From: Methanocellales archaeon
Lineage (GTDB): Archaea; Halobacteriota; UBA148
Direction: 5' to 3'
Length of the DNA: 11,395 bases
Assembly (NCBI GenBank): GCA_013415795.1
Contig: JAAEEL010000053.1
Location: forward strand, 1 to 11,395
Shown piece after piece: positions 4,992 to 11,395 of this stretch; within the stretch, counting starts at the first letter, position 1; every line of letters starts with the position of its first letter. Under the pieces are notes generated by a model that had not been told where the DNA came from, did no database searches, and was given only the letters and a program-made list of their open reading frames with translations. A program made the position numbers and the translations under genes.

Positions 4992-6194
4992 ATGACAGAG
5001 GAAATTGAGTATCAACCGATGAATGTAAAGGACATCCTAAAGGAGATGAAGGACACCTCTGAGCTGATGGTAGACCTAGCATACTCGGCAGTCCTCTATG
5101 ATGATGAGGATATTGCCGAGGAAGTGTTGCGTCTAGAGGAGAAGATGGACGTCTTGGGATACCATGCCAGAATAGCTGCGATGCTCGGCGCCAGAAGAGT
5201 TGAGGAGGCCGAGATGCTTTCTGGCATATTGCAGATAGCATCCGCTGCAGAAAAAGTCTCGAATGCTGCCGGAGACATTGCAAAGATAGTGCTCAAAAAA
5301 TTGGGGTTGCCGCCAGAACTTAAGGCAGCAATACCAGAAGCAGAGGAAACAGTAACCAGGGTTAAGACGAGCAGCAAATCATCACTTGTGGGCAAGACAT
5401 TGGGCGAGTTGGAATTGGAAACCGAAACTGGCATGCGGGTTATCGCAATGAGACGTGACCTGGATTGGATATATGCCCCAGACAAGAAAACGATGTTGAT
5501 GAGGGATGATGTTTTATTTGCGAAAGGCCCGGATGAAGGCGTGGGGATCTTATATGAGTTGGCAGCCGTAGATAAATACCAGCGTAAATATCCTGCACCA
5601 CAGGTATTACTAGAAGACCTAGATAAGGCCGTGGATATGATCATCGACATGAAAAACGTGTCAGAATTAGCGGTTGGATTGGCCTATTCCGCAGTGCTCT
5701 TTTATAATGTGGAAATCGCACATGAAGTGGAAATCCTAGAGGCAAAGATGGATGAGATGAAATACGGTCTTGAGCACTGGGTTTTAGTATCTGCCAAGCA
5801 CATAGACGAGATTGACCACCTAAGGGGTTTACTCCATCTAGCAATATCTTCAGAGGTAATTTCAGATGCAGCAGACGAAATCGCAGATATTGTTCTGAGA
5901 GATATCGAGTTACACCCTGTTTTAATGCTGGCAATTAGGGAGTCCGATGAGGTTATCACAAGGGTGACGGTGGTCGAGCAGGCGGAAATCATTGGAAAAA
6001 CATTGGGCGACCTCCGTCTAGAGACGGAAACAGGAATGTTCATTATGGCTATTAGAAGGTCAGATAGATGGATATATTCTCCAAAAGCCAAGACGGTAAT
6101 TGAAAGAGGAGATACGCTTATAGCAAGGGGTACACGTGATGGAGAGGAATTGCTTATAGAAATGTGTTCATTACCGGAGTTAGAACCCTCTTAA
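4992..6194 (+). CDS. Cytoplasmic protein with two PhoU-TrkA_C repeats (COG3273 type)
   Basis: The 400-residue soluble protein is an internal duplication. Each half has a helical PhoU-like region (about residues 12-105 and 210-308; compare SELMVDLAYSAVL with SELAVGLAYSAVL) and a TrkA_C (RCK_C) domain (about 118-190 and 318-395; compare GKTLGELELETETGM with GKTLGDLRLETETGM). TrkA_C domains bind small ligands and control ion channels, and PhoU helices bind metal clusters and control transporters. Placed 44 bases after two half permases lacking regulatory domains, it is probably their gating subunit; I recall this order in other archaea. The ATG at 4992 is preferred over the TTG at 4983 because of the TATA box about 28 bases before it. 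The 3' end overlaps the convergent TIM-barrel gene by 15 bases. Confidence 0.85.
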   Translation: MTEEIEYQPMNVKDILKEMKDTSELMVDLAYSAVLYDDEDIAEEVLRLEEKMDVLGYHARIAAMLGARRVEEAEMLSGILQIASAAEKVSNAAGDIAKIVLKKLGLPPELKAAIPEAEETVTRVKTSSKSSLVGKTLGELELETETGMRVIAMRRDLDWIYAPDKKTMLMRDDVLFAKGPDEGVGILYELAAVDKYQRKYPAPQVLLEDLDKAVDMIIDMKNVSELAVGLAYSAVLFYNVEIAHEVEILEAKMDEMKYGLEHWVLVSAKHIDEIDHLRGLLHLAISSEVISDAADEIADIVLRDIELHPVLMLAIRESDEVITRVTVVEQAEIIGKTLGDLRLETETGMFIMAIRRSDRWIYSPKAKTVIERGDTLIARGTRDGEELLIEMCSLPELEPS

Positions 6195-6935
6195 CCAATT
6201 TAGGCTATACTCTCCCTCTCGTACGGTTCTCGCTTCGATTACTAGCAGACCTTCATAACTTTTGAGCCTTTTTAGTACCTTATCCCAATTCACATTGCCC
6301 TTTCCAAGTGAAATATGGTCATCTTTCTTACCGAAATTGTCATGTAGGTGCACGTGATTAAAATCAAGTTCTAAAAAACCGTCTAACATCTTTGTTAAAT
6401 TAGCATGTCCCACATCCAGTGTAATGCCTACGTTTGATCTATCGACATTTTGGATAATTCCATCGATTTCCTCTGGAAACCTGCCGAGCAGGCGATATAT
6501 ATTTGGCATGTTTTCTACAGACACTATGACTCCGTATTCTCTTGCGATGTCGCACAGTCTTTGTATCCCAAGTATGTTTTGCTTCCAAGCTTTGTCTGGT
6601 AGCTCTGCACCCAACGGAGAGAGGTGTCCAGGATGGACTACCACCAAGTCTGTAATTTCACCAAGAAGGTGTATTGAATTCCCCATCTGCTTGATGGTCT
6701 CATCCCATATGGGCTGATTGACACTTGCAAGATTGAGGTCAGAGAATGGTAAATGTGCGGTAAAGTCCAAACAAGTGCTTCTTAAAACATCTTGGATTCT
6801 ATCAACGACTTCTTTTGTCAAGCTTTGAGAACCCTCACAAACCATTTCCCATCCGTTGAATCCGATTTCATCCAAGGAGTATGTCCATTCAAAAGATTTG
6901 TAGTTCATATATAGGCAGGAAAAACCCACTTTCAT
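6180..6935 (-). CDS. Endonuclease IV-like / sugar isomerase-like TIM-barrel metalloprotein
   Basis: The 251-residue protein belongs to the AP endonuclease 2/xylose isomerase-like TIM-barrel superfamily (PF01261). The nine zinc ligands of endonuclease IV all have plausible equivalents in order: His61 (HLPFSDLNLAS), His101 (VHPGH), Glu141 (ENMP), Asp174 and His177 (LDVGHAN), His196 (HLHDN), Asp205 and His207 (DDHISLGKG), Glu234 (VIEAR). Sugar isomerases of the fold usually keep only part of this set, so cleavage at abasic sites in DNA is possible, although proteins of this kind are often labelled sugar phosphate isomerase. It is shorter than Nfo (about 285). It is last in an operon, with an ATGA overlap to the kinase gene and a good AGGAG site. 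Its tail overlaps the convergent gene. Confidence 0.75.
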   Translation of the reverse strand: MKVGFSCLYMNYKSFEWTYSLDEIGFNGWEMVCEGSQSLTKEVVDRIQDVLRSTCLDFTAHLPFSDLNLASVNQPIWDETIKQMGNSIHLLGEITDLVVVHPGHLSPLGAELPDKAWKQNILGIQRLCDIAREYGVIVSVENMPNIYRLLGRFPEEIDGIIQNVDRSNVGITLDVGHANLTKMLDGFLELDFNHVHLHDNFGKKDDHISLGKGNVNWDKVLKRLKSYEGLLVIEARTVREGEYSLNWLRGF

Positions 6936-7855
6936 TTTTCGCTCCTGAGTGTTAACCAGTCTATCAGTTTTTCTACATCTTCGGTTTCTATACTAATGTA
7001 AATTCCTCCCAAGGAATCTTCTCCAAAGTTCAACTTGCCAATGTATGCAACTTGTTTGTTTAGAACGAATTCAATTCCATTTCCCGTCCTGCTCTTAAAA
7101 AGTTCCATTCTAGCCGTGTCTCGAATCTTTTGATTTCTTAATAGCTCTTGCAACCTTTGCAAAGAGGCCTTGCCTACCAACCTGTTCCCCCCATCTTTTT
7201 CCAACTGTAGTAATGCATCTGGGAATATATTTTTGATAGCAGTCTCTACATTTTCTATGAGTTCAGTAGGATGTATCGGAGCGGAAATTGTGGCAATTAT
7301 GTGGCTAAGATCTTCTGTAATGCTCTCTATGGTGTTTTTAACTCTTTGTCTAAACTCCTCTAATGTATAAACATTATCTATTGAAAAGTCTGCTATTTTC
7401 ATGGCTTCTGGTAAGCCCCAGCTTCTCTCTCTTTCATCTTTCTGCAAAAAGGATTTCCTGTTTTCGATGTCGTCCTCTCTTTTTCTGGCCATTGCCCATT
7501 CAAATCTTGCTTTTTGTGGCGCATGAATTGCAATTAAAGTGAATTGCTCTCCAAACACCTTCCTATAAACTTCGGCTTCAGCAACGCCCCTGATTCCATC
7601 GATCACTACTATCTTGCTGTCCGCATTTTTTATGTATGGAAAACATCGAATCGCTACTGCACCCATGCCCTCTCTCTCACGAATTTCATTTGCCACTTTC
7701 CCTACATTCTTTTCTGTGATTTTAAGTCCTTTGGCTTTGACCTCTGCCCGAACAACATCCCCCATATGAATTACTGGTATGCCAAGTGCTCTGGCAACAT
7801 TTGCCGCCTCGGTCTTTCCAGATGCAGGCATTCCTACAAAGCCAATTATCTTTAT
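6932..7855 (-). CDS. UPF0200/UPF0201 fusion: P-loop kinase-like domain plus C-terminal domain
   Basis: Read from an ATA codon at 7855 this gives 307 residues. The first about 178 form a nucleoside-monophosphate-kinase-like P-loop domain: strand IKIIGFVG, Walker A GMPASGKT (residues 8-15), VVIDGIRG as strand 3, an Arg-rich LID region (RKREDDIENRKSF) and ADFSIDN near the end. The remainder (ATISAPIHPTELIENVETAI and on) matches the UPF0201 domain, which I recall fused in this order in Archaeoglobus. The phosphate acceptor is unknown. The first ATG (7831) would remove strand 1 and the first Gly of the P-loop. No ATG, GTG or TTG occurs in frame between the stop at 7877-7879 and 7831, while GGAGGT stands six bases before the ATA. 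The gene overlaps the radical SAM stop as ATAA and the next start as ATGA. Confidence 0.8.
   Translation of the reverse strand: MKIIGFVGMPASGKTEAANVARALGIPVIHMGDVVRAEVKAKGLKITEKNVGKVANEIREREGMGAVAIRCFPYIKNADSKIVVIDGIRGVAEAEVYRKVFGEQFTLIAIHAPQKARFEWAMARKREDDIENRKSFLQKDERERSWGLPEAMKIADFSIDNVYTLEEFRQRVKNTIESITEDLSHIIATISAPIHPTELIENVETAIKNIFPDALLQLEKDGGNRLVGKASLQRLQELLRNQKIRDTARMELFKSRTGNGIEFVLNKQVAYIGKLNFGEDSLGGIYISIETEDVEKLIDWLTLRSEK
6942..6946 (-). promoter_or_regulatory. Shine-Dalgarno of the TIM-barrel gene
   Basis: AGGAG on the minus strand lies six bases before the ATG at 6935, inside the end of the kinase gene. It is a useful comparison: the kinase start proposed at 7855 has the same six-base spacing. 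Confidence 0.6.
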
Positions 7856-8577
7856 GTGATGACCTCCTCTCCAAACTCATTAGTCCTAATTATAACATTA
7901 CTTAAGAACTGCCTTGCAACCTTTGCTAAATCCACAAGTTCGTCTCTGCTAGGCGGCCCATATTGCTTTAATTCTTCGTTTGATCCTTGCTCAGGTATGC
8001 CTTGCCGAATCACATAGGTTACATCTGGGATATCCTCTGCAATAGCTTTAATGTGCTCTTTCTTAAAAACCAGTCCTTTGAAAACAGTTGTTCTCACTTC
8101 AAGAAAATCCTTACAAATCTCTAAAGACTTTTTAACCAATGATGTTGCTTTAGCGCCGTCATCTCCGATCACTTTAGAATAGAGTTCTGGATCTGATAAT
8201 GGTGCCTTTACATCCAAAAAGATCTTATCGACCAAATTTTGCTCTATCAACTCTCTCAACCTCTCTGGATAGCACCCATTGGTTTCGATGCCTACTAAAA
8301 GCTTATATCTTTTTGCGAAACCTGCCAGACTTTTAATCTGCTCGAATTGCATCGTAGGTTCGCCTCCAGAGAATACCACCGCATTAACAAAATCCTTTGC
8401 CTTTTCGATTTCCGATTCTATCTCTTGTATATCGACTAGGTTATCATCTTCCAGAAGCTTGTAGTTTTGACAATAGGGGCATATCAGTGGACATTTTCTG
8501 AAGAAGATCACTATGGATACTTTTCCGTACCAATCTATTGTTGATATAGGTACGGTTCCGCCAAAATTTACTTTCAA
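7852..8577 (-). CDS. nrdG: Radical SAM activase, anaerobic ribonucleotide reductase activator type
   Basis: This 241-residue enzyme has the radical SAM cluster motif C29-x3-C33-x2-C36 in FFRKCPLICPYCQN, which binds a [4Fe-4S] centre and SAM, followed by SGGEP (70-74) and ETNG (98-101). The N-terminal run VNFGGTVPISTIDWYGKVS is characteristic of the archaeal/anaerobe NrdG-like group (TIGR02495) that is thought to make the glycyl radical on class III ribonucleotide reductase. No nrdD lies in the window, so another glycyl-radical partner is possible. The start is TTG at 8577: a TAG stands four codons upstream and no ATG or GTG is available at the family N-terminus. It is the first gene of a tight operon with the kinase and the TIM-barrel protein, joined by a 4-base overlap. 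Confidence 0.82.
   Translation of the reverse strand: MKVNFGGTVPISTIDWYGKVSIVIFFRKCPLICPYCQNYKLLEDDNLVDIQEIESEIEKAKDFVNAVVFSGGEPTMQFEQIKSLAGFAKRYKLLVGIETNGCYPERLRELIEQNLVDKIFLDVKAPLSDPELYSKVIGDDGAKATSLVKKSLEICKDFLEVRTTVFKGLVFKKEHIKAIAEDIPDVTYVIRQGIPEQGSNEELKQYGPPSRDELVDLAKVARQFLSNVIIRTNEFGEEVIT
7862..7867 (-). promoter_or_regulatory. Strong Shine-Dalgarno pointing at the ATA start
   Basis: GGAGGT, followed by CATC on the minus strand, is close to the full archaeal anti-16S sequence GGAGGTGATC. It is six bases from the ATA at 7855 but 30 bases from the ATG at 7831, too far for the usual spacing. It lies within the last codons of the radical SAM gene. Confidence 0.65.
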
Positions 8578-8614
8578 TGGATCACGCTATTTTGCTCCAT
8601 TATGGATATCTGGG

Positions 8615-8622
8615 CTTTAAAT
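8615..8622 (-). promoter_or_regulatory. Possible TATA box of the radical SAM operon
   Basis: ATTTAAAG on the minus strand is centred about 41 bases before the TTG at 8577, which would give a leader of roughly 15 bases. That leader includes GTGATC just before the start, a partial Shine-Dalgarno. Confidence 0.35.
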
Positions 8623-8767
8623 CATTACTATTGTATCTATTTTTATGACATATTTATGAATCAAAGTTTATGAATTGTGGGTAACATCTTGAATTATTCT
8701 ATCCGTCACATATTATAGAAAGAGTCTTATTGCTTGTTGGAAATTATTTGAATAAACAGTTTAGATA

Positions 8768-8790
8768 ATGCTAAAAATGCTAAAACAACT
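8768..8790 (-). terminator. Possible oligo-T terminator after bax1
   Basis: Downstream of the bax1 stop the minus strand reads GTTGTTTTAGCATTTTTAGC: two T tracts made by a near-perfect tandem repeat (ATGCTAAAA twice on the plus strand). Its position between bax1 and the promoter of the next operon fits T-rich archaeal termination. Confidence 0.3.
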
Positions 8791-8811
8791 TTTAAATAAC
8801 TTTCTCCCTAT

Positions 8812-10374
8812 TTATTTATTCTTTATTAATGATTCTTTATTAATCCTATGTTCCACTTTTCTAAAGATCATTGCATTCTCCGGATCAAGTCCGACCCATC
8901 TCACAGAGTATCCCAGCAAATCCAACATTTGATCGACTCTTTTTATCCCCCTACCCTCTAACAGCTTAGCAGCCTCTATGCGAGTATTTTTATCTTTAAG
9001 TTCCTTTTTCAGTTTTTCGATCAAGCTTCTGCTAACTAGCTGACTACCAACAAGCACATGATCTTTTCTCGACTCAGAAACGATCCTCTTTATGGCTTCA
9101 ATGCTGACATCTCTCTCAGACGCCATTTTGTCCAATTCCGTCACGTCCCCACTCAACTCAAGATCGACTTTAGCCAGCGATTCAACCTCTCTTCTGATGT
9201 TCTTCTCCTCATGCTCTCTCAAATAATCCAATATTGGTTTCAATGGAACTTTTTTTTCATAAAAGATCACTTTGCCCTTTATATCCCTAAAACTAGAAAT
9301 AGAACACGATAAGTTCTTGTCCACTGCTATTATCATGTCCTCCTCGCAGATCCTCTTTAGTTTGGCGATCTTCCTCCTTAAATAGTCCTCTGTCCAGAAA
9401 CCAACAATCTCTAGATAGACCTTCATAGCCATCTTTTCGAAGCTGAAGTCTGGTATAAAAACGCTTCGACCAGCAAACAAAGGCTCAGGCTCTCTCCTTA
9501 AAAACCAGCCCGTATCCAATGAATTGAAGCCATGTGAGAATTTTTGCTCAATGGTGCTGTCGAAATCTTGGCTCGAGTATCCGCTAGCCAGTGCATAACT
9601 ATAACTATCTCCATCCATCGTGAACTCCAAGATCCTCGGTTTATTTCCATATCTATGGACTATGCTGGCTTTTATTCTCCAATTCTCTGAGGCGATTATG
9701 GTGGGAAGAAGCTTAGCGAGGGCGGTGCCGTAGCGTTCCGTCGTTTTCATCAAAGACATGGGCCCCTCGACGATGATGCAAAGCATTTCATCCTGTTTTT
9801 CAACCAAGTACATTAATCCCAGGTATTTGATGCTCCTGAAAATATTTTGGTAGTTACCTTGGACATAGATCTCCATTCCCATGGCTTTAAACAACAAAGT
9901 CTGTGCTAAGGAGAGATTATATGATATCAAAAGCTCATCTGGGCCAATACTATTAAATTCTTTGAGTATTAACTCTGATTCGCTATCCGCCCATAACGAT
10001 TTCTCCAGCTCATCAATTGAAACACCTAAAGTTGATGCTATATCTCTCAGCACCACCATTCTCTTCTCATTTGAAGTTACCGGACCTTTAGCCTCTTCGA
10101 AAACAGCTCTCCTAGCATTAACAGGATCTAATGTGCATTGTACTTCAAAAACACATCTCCTCTCAAGTAGAATTACGAGCCCTCTAATTAATCGATGATC
10201 ATATCCTTCTTCTAATTCGTCCAGTGGCAAATCACCTTGTCGTCTCCCCACGAATCTCTCAAATATGTGGATGAGTTCTTCTGCCATTTCTAGGCATTCT
10301 TCGTTCAAAGGTACGAATTTGGGGATTATCTTGCCCTTGTAGATTTTCTTGGCTAAAAGCTCAGAAGGGAGCAT
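8812..10374 (-). CDS. bax1: Bax1, nuclease partner of XPB (DUF790)
   Basis: The 520-residue protein belongs to the DUF790/Bax1 family, which binds the archaeal XPB helicase and forms a helicase-nuclease complex proposed to act in nucleotide excision repair. It starts with the typical MLPSELLAKKIYKGKIIPKFV, followed by a helical N-terminal region, a middle region with LYLVEKQDEMLCIIVEGPMSL-type strands (about 187-208) and a restriction-enzyme-like nuclease core: IPDFSFE (Asp309) and VYLEIVGFW (Glu322) followed by a basic helix YLRRKIAKLK. The C-terminal region is helical and ends in a Lys/Asn-rich tail. The ATG at 10374 lies 14 bases inside the end of the XPB gene, so the two are translated from one mRNA and probably coupled. 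A GGAG site precedes the start. Confidence 0.9.
   Translation of the reverse strand: MLPSELLAKKIYKGKIIPKFVPLNEECLEMAEELIHIFERFVGRRQGDLPLDELEEGYDHRLIRGLVILLERRCVFEVQCTLDPVNARRAVFEEAKGPVTSNEKRMVVLRDIASTLGVSIDELEKSLWADSESELILKEFNSIGPDELLISYNLSLAQTLLFKAMGMEIYVQGNYQNIFRSIKYLGLMYLVEKQDEMLCIIVEGPMSLMKTTERYGTALAKLLPTIIASENWRIKASIVHRYGNKPRILEFTMDGDSYSYALASGYSSQDFDSTIEQKFSHGFNSLDTGWFLRREPEPLFAGRSVFIPDFSFEKMAMKVYLEIVGFWTEDYLRRKIAKLKRICEEDMIIAVDKNLSCSISSFRDIKGKVIFYEKKVPLKPILDYLREHEEKNIRREVESLAKVDLELSGDVTELDKMASERDVSIEAIKRIVSESRKDHVLVGSQLVSRSLIEKLKKELKDKNTRIEAAKLLEGRGIKRVDQMLDLLGYSVRWVGLDPENAMIFRKVEHRINKESLIKNK
8818..8844. repeat. Tandem direct repeat at the 3' end of bax1
   Basis: ATTCTTTATTAAT occurs at 8818-8830 and again at 8832-8844, with a 14-base period. 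It encodes the last residues of Bax1 (INKESLIKNK) and looks like a replication-slippage duplication. Because 14 is not a multiple of three, its creation would have changed the reading frame of the C-terminal tail. Confidence 0.5.
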
Positions 10375-11395
10375 TTGAATCCATTCCTTTTCTCCTCTTT
10401 CTCGAAGTACTTATCTCAATTGTTTTTCGCGATACTATTTCATACATTATCGCTTTTTTTCCTTCCTTCTTTCTAAGTATTCTGCCCAAGCGTTGTATAA
10501 ACTCTCTTGAACTACCACTTCCGCTTAGAACTACGGCCACGTTTGCCTCCGGAACATCAATGCCCTCATCAAGAACCTTCGATGTGACTACTACTCTGTA
10601 CTTTTCGTTTCTGAAATTGTCTAGAATTTCCGTTCTCTCCTTTCTTGGCGTCTTATGAGTGATGGATGGTATAAGAAAACGTTTTGAAATATCCTGAACT
10701 AACAGGTTGTGCTCTGTGAAAATCAATATTCTATCGCTATGATGCTTTTCAAGTATTTCTCTCAGCTTTTCCAGTTTTGATCTTGAGTTCAGTGCGATAA
10801 TCCTAGCTCTATGTCTCGCCAACAAAGCCTCTCTTGCCTGAGCGTCTCTGCCGGTTCTCATGACGAAATACTGAAAATCCTTGGGAGTCCTCAAAACAAT
10901 GTTGTGTGTGCTCAGATAGTTAGTGTAAATATACTTTTGTTTTTTATATTCTTTTTCCTCTTCAGGTTTTAACTCCGTTTTAATCCTCTTCAAGGTGTAG
11001 TTGGAAAGGTGTTTTCCCGCAAGCTTTGCTACGGGCATATCGAAGACCTTTCCACCAATCAATTTTGTCAACTTTTCATGTAAGCCATCTTCTCTTTCAT
11101 AGGTTGCTGTAAGCCCCATTCTATATGGGGCAGCGTACATCTCAGCTATTTGTATGTAACCAGGTGAAGGAAGATGATGAACCTCATCGAATACTATGAA
11201 ATAGAACTTGTTGCCAAGAAATTCCGCCCTTAGATATGCAGTATCGTAGGTTGCAACGGTTATCGGTTTTAGGGTATGTTCTCCCCCGCCATAGATTCCA
11301 ACTTCTATGTCAAACTCTTCAGATAGCCTGGTACGCCACTGATCGACTAAGTCCAGAGTAGGTACAACCACTAGCGTTGGCGTGTTAAGTATGGA
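10361..11395 (-). CDS. xpb: XPB-type DNA helicase, C-terminal part (5' end outside window)
   Basis: The visible 344 residues are the helicase core of an archaeal XPB/Rad25-type superfamily 2 helicase that unwinds or translocates on damaged DNA. The frame is open to the window edge, and the Walker A motif and N-terminal damage-recognition domain are missing. Seen are motif Ia (VVVPTLDLVDQW), motif II DEVHH (visible residues 70-74), motif III LTAT (95-98), the XPB-specific RED triplet (101-103, in YEREDG), an insert that would hold the thumb region (about 140-195), motif IV (ILIFTEHN), motif V (VVVTSKVLDEGIDVP) and motif VI QRLGRILR (301-308). It ends in a basic SRKRRK tail. The stop overlaps the bax1 start by 14 bases, matching the conserved xpb-bax1 operon. 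Confidence 0.9.
   Translation of the reverse strand, partial: SILNTPTLVVVPTLDLVDQWRTRLSEEFDIEVGIYGGGEHTLKPITVATYDTAYLRAEFLGNKFYFIVFDEVHHLPSPGYIQIAEMYAAPYRMGLTATYEREDGLHEKLTKLIGGKVFDMPVAKLAGKHLSNYTLKRIKTELKPEEEKEYKKQKYIYTNYLSTHNIVLRTPKDFQYFVMRTGRDAQAREALLARHRARIIALNSRSKLEKLREILEKHHSDRILIFTEHNLLVQDISKRFLIPSITHKTPRKERTEILDNFRNEKYRVVVTSKVLDEGIDVPEANVAVVLSGSGSSREFIQRLGRILRKKEGKKAIMYEIVSRKTIEISTSRKRRKGMDSNAPF

Noticed and set aside
4990..6091. Several long antisense reading frames across the PhoU/TrkA_C gene
   Set aside because: They are low-complexity Ser/Arg/Ile-rich shadows of a clearly coding plus strand and have no recognisable domains.
7544..8017. Plus-strand frame of 157 codons across the kinase and radical SAM genes
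   Set aside because: It crosses the junction of two well-supported genes and its translation is compositionally odd without motifs.
8768..8844. Short tandem repeats near the bax1 end as a CRISPR or origin
   Set aside because: There are only two copies of each, with no spacers or regular array, and they lie at the gene end in AT-rich DNA.

Overview
The window looks like part of a moderately AT-rich archaeal chromosome, most probably euryarchaeal (a methanogen, ANME or Archaeoglobus-type lineage; this finer placement is inference). The evidence is a Bax1 nuclease next to an XPB helicase, a fused UPF0200/UPF0201 protein, split MgtE-type permeases followed by a PhoU/TrkA_C protein, and gene starts with TATA-like boxes about 22-30 bases upstream and little or no leader. 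No rRNA, tRNA, CRISPR array or intact mobile element was seen.

Left part (1-2280): the 3' end of a CorA-type metal channel gene with a GTN pore motif in place of GMN is followed by an AT-rich gap. Then comes a visibly more GC-rich block with a 48-residue AbrB-type DNA-binding protein and a Tat-exported lipoprotein carrying an HEEWH zinc-peptidase motif. Behind it lies a spacer with a decayed, transposase-like fragment and an inverted repeat.

Middle part, minus strand (2276-3454): a membrane protein with two C-x2-C-x6-C clusters, and a class I SAM methyltransferase whose likely start is 39 bases inside the longest reading frame. A gene-poor divergent spacer follows (3488-3798).

Plus-strand transport module (3799-6194): two consecutive MgtE-domain half permeases and a cytoplasmic protein made of two PhoU-TrkA_C repeats. 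Both the membrane part and the regulator are duplicated, suggesting a pseudo-symmetric cation transport complex.

Minus-strand operon (8577 to 6180): an NrdG-like radical SAM activase, a P-loop kinase-like UPF0200/UPF0201 fusion and an endonuclease IV-like TIM barrel, joined by 4-base overlaps. The kinase has no ATG, GTG or TTG start that would keep its complete P-loop; its start appears to be ATA, in the position where the next gene has a normal ATGA overlap. Farther upstream on the same strand, XPB helicase (running off the window end) and bax1 overlap by 14 bases and encode the known archaeal helicase-nuclease pair.

Most of the window belongs to recognisable archaeal families. I did not find a clearly new defence or mobile system. 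The most unusual points are the kinase start codon, the duplicated transport and regulator module, the six-cysteine membrane protein and the complete endonuclease IV metal-ligand set in the TIM-barrel protein.
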